Shown in pieces: positions 6,268 through 7,938 of a DNA stretch of 7,938 bases; the first letter of the stretch is position 1, and each line of letters begins with the position of its first letter. Below the pieces are notes generated by a model. That model ran no database searches. It was not told the DNA's origin and saw nothing but the letters and a program-made list of their open reading frames with translations. The stretch spans positions 1 through 7,938 of the forward strand of contig JADLAH010000001.1 in NCBI GenBank assembly GCA_020848315.1, written 5' to 3'. Made by a program: the position numbers and the translations under genes. This DNA comes from Chitinophagales bacterium (lineage in GTDB: Bacteria; Bacteroidota; Bacteroidia; Chitinophagales; JADIYW01).

Positions 6268-7938
6268 TCAAATGAACATTAATACAATTAAAACTATCAT
6301 GCTGACTACCATCGCAATCACATAGAATCCGAGGCTACCGGTCTGCGACAAGCGCAGCAACTGACTCCAGTTGACCACCGATGTTCCGATTCCATTCACC
6401 AATGCATCAATGCCGGAACGTTCCAGCACCTGATACAACAAGGCAGACAAACGGTTCAATGGCTGTACGATAATCGCTTCATAAATCTCGTCGATATAAA
6501 ACTTGTGGTATACCACTTCCCTCCACAACGGCATTGGTGCATCATCACCTTCCGGCACGCGCCCTTTGCTCACGAAAATCGTGCGGGCTATCAGTAGCAC
6601 CACCAGTATCAATACAATGGTGACACCCATCAGCAGAAGTTCTGTCTGCAGGGTCATTTCCACATGATTCGGTTGCACGACCTTAGCCAGAAAACCATCG
6701 AGCCAGTGATGAATATGCAGCTGATGGCCTATTCCGTGCGGGAAGCCGATGAAGCCGCCCACCACCGACAAGGCGGCCAGTACCATTAAAGGGATAGTCA
6801 TGCTTTTAGGTGACTCGTGCAGATGATTTTTCTGAATATCATTACCGCGGAAATCGCCGTAAAAAGTCAGGAACAACAAACGGAACATATAGAATGTGGT
6901 CATCAGCGAAGCTATCAGCGCCAGCACAAAAAATACTTTGCTATGTACAAAGATTTCTGCCAACATCTGGTCTTTGGAGAAGAATCCCGCAAATGGCGGA
7001 ATCCCTGCGATAGCGACGGTTCCAATCAGGAAAGTAATAAAGGTGACCGGCATTTTCTTTTTCAGTCCACCCATATTTCTGATGTCCTGATCGCCGCTCA
7101 TGCCATGGATAACACTTCCTGCGCCGAGGAACAGAAGGGCTTTGAAGAAAGCATGTGTCACTACGTGGAATACGCCCGCGGAAAATGCTCCCAAACCTAA
7201 GGCACAGAAAATAAGTCCCAGCTGACTGACGGTTGAATAAGCCAATACTTTTTTGATATCATTCTGATATAATGCAATCACAGCTGCCAGCAAAGAGGTG
7301 GCAATACCGATAACCGCGATAAATTCCATGGTGAATGGCGCAAGCACAAACAGCGAGCTGCTTCTGGCAACCATATAAATACCCGCGGTAACCATCGTCG
7401 CCGCGTGGATGAGCGCAGACACCGGAGTAGGGCCTGCCATCGCGTCCGGCAACCAAGTGTACAACGGAATCTGAGCAGATTTACCCATCGCTCCGATAAA
7501 CAGCAAAATGGTAATCCATGTGATGAGGTGACCATCTACCACTACGTTGCCGGCCTGACCAAATACCTGATGGTAATTGATACTGCCGAATACGCCAAAT
7601 GTGAGGATGATACCCAGTAGAAAACCCAGGTCACCGATACGGTTCATCACAAACGCTTTTTTGGCGGCACTGCTGTAATTGATATTTCTGAACCAGAAGC
7701 CAATCAGGAGATAGGAACATAAACCTACGCCTTCCCAACCGACGAACATCAGCAGGAAATTGTCACCCAACACGAGCAACAACATAAAGAAGACAAACAG
7801 GTTGAGATAAGAAAAATATCGGTTGTAATCTTTCTCATCATGCATATAGCCGGTGGAATACACATGTATCAGAAAACCTACACCAGTGATGACCAATGTG
7901 AAAATCAGCGATAATGCATCCACCAGAAACGAGAAATC
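6268..7938 (-). CDS. nuoL: NADH-quinone oxidoreductase subunit L (N-terminus beyond the window)
   Basis: NuoL is the most distal antiporter-like subunit of complex I and carries the long lateral helix along the membrane arm. The frame is open through the right edge; 556 residues are visible and about 75 N-terminal ones are missing by comparison with E. coli NuoL (613). Counting from the codon at 7938, landmarks are VDALSLIF (6-13), Glu69 in FVGWEGVGLCSYLLIGFW (65-82), Asp103 in MNRIGDLGF, Lys153 and His178 in the stretch from GAMGKSAQIPLYTWLPDA to HAATMVTAGIYM (149-189), His262 and Lys266 in VTHAFFKALLF, and Lys323 in FAGFFSKDQM. By motif Glu69, Lys153 and Lys323 match E. coli Glu144, Lys229 and Lys399. 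A loop near 401-411 holds five histidines. The C-terminus has the expected amphipathic lateral helix (about 486-518) and a final transmembrane anchor (about 536-556). GTG at 7923 is an internal codon, not the start. Upstream nuo genes presumably lie to the right. Confidence 0.97.
   Translation of the reverse strand, partial: DFSFLVDALSLIFTLVITGVGFLIHVYSTGYMHDEKDYNRYFSYLNLFVFFMLLLVLGDNFLLMFVGWEGVGLCSYLLIGFWFRNINYSSAAKKAFVMNRIGDLGFLLGIILTFGVFGSINYHQVFGQAGNVVVDGHLITWITILLFIGAMGKSAQIPLYTWLPDAMAGPTPVSALIHAATMVTAGIYMVARSSSLFVLAPFTMEFIAVIGIATSLLAAVIALYQNDIKKVLAYSTVSQLGLIFCALGLGAFSAGVFHVVTHAFFKALLFLGAGSVIHGMSGDQDIRNMGGLKKKMPVTFITFLIGTVAIAGIPPFAGFFSKDQMLAEIFVHSKVFFVLALIASLMTTFYMFRLLFLTFYGDFRGNDIQKNHLHESPKSMTIPLMVLAALSVVGGFIGFPHGIGHQLHIHHWLDGFLAKVVQPNHVEMTLQTELLLMGVTIVLILVVLLIARTIFVSKGRVPEGDDAPMPLWREVVYHKFYIDEIYEAIIVQPLNRLSALLYQVLERSGIDALVNGIGTSVVNWSQLLRLSQTGSLGFYVIAMVVSMIVLIVLMFI

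Noticed and set aside
6011..6271. Small ORF as nuoK
   Set aside because: NuoK has about 100 residues, three helices and conserved membrane glutamates, and its gene usually precedes nuoL. This ORF has none of the glutamates and follows nuoL.
6817..7200. Plus-strand 127-codon open frame opposite nuoL
   Set aside because: It lies antisense to conserved nuoL coding sequence and its product is low-complexity, without hydrophobic or domain pattern.
7921..7923. GTG as the nuoL start codon
   Set aside because: The frame stays open to the window edge with NuoL-like sequence upstream (DFSFL), and a start here would delete the conserved N-terminal helices.

Overview
This window most likely comes from a member of the Bacteroidota (Chitinophagia/Sphingobacteriia-like); the genus cannot be resolved. 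The evidence is modest. None of the starts has a strong Shine-Dalgarno sequence, the best being a GGGAT before nuoN, and weak ribosome-binding sites are usual in that phylum. A weak TTG-N20-TAnnTTTG-like promoter fits it as well. Coding density is high and every supported gene lies on the minus strand, so the text below reads from the right edge to the left.

Right to middle (7938 to 3127): the distal membrane-arm block of respiratory complex I. It holds nuoL (its N-terminal start lies beyond the right edge), a small two-helix membrane ORF, nuoM and nuoN. The three large subunits are the antiporter-like proton-translocating subunits of NADH:quinone oxidoreductase, and all keep the charged membrane residues expected of working pumps. 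The small ORF between nuoL and nuoM is the one unexpected item: its N-terminus aligns without gaps to the N-terminus of the NuoM encoded next to it, and it looks like a truncated or relic antiporter-like subunit.

Middle to left (3117 to 897): a crotonase-family enoyl-CoA hydratase starts 9 bp after nuoN, and a class II fumarase (fumC) follows after 34 bp. A strong intrinsic terminator (831-872) closes the run. Spacing and terminator position suggest a transcript joining complex I, a beta-oxidation-type hydratase and a TCA-cycle enzyme. Biochemically, the fumarase and hydratase reactions each immediately precede NADH-forming dehydrogenase steps (malate and 3-hydroxyacyl-CoA dehydrogenase), and complex I reoxidises NADH.

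Left end (776 to 1): one separate gene for a six-helix membrane protein resembling the DUF6498 family, then a short AT-rich intergenic stretch with a degenerate 16-bp-period repeat. No tRNA, rRNA, CRISPR array, insertion sequence or phage gene was seen. Apart from the small nuoL/nuoM ORF this is an ordinary housekeeping region, and no clearly new biological system was found.
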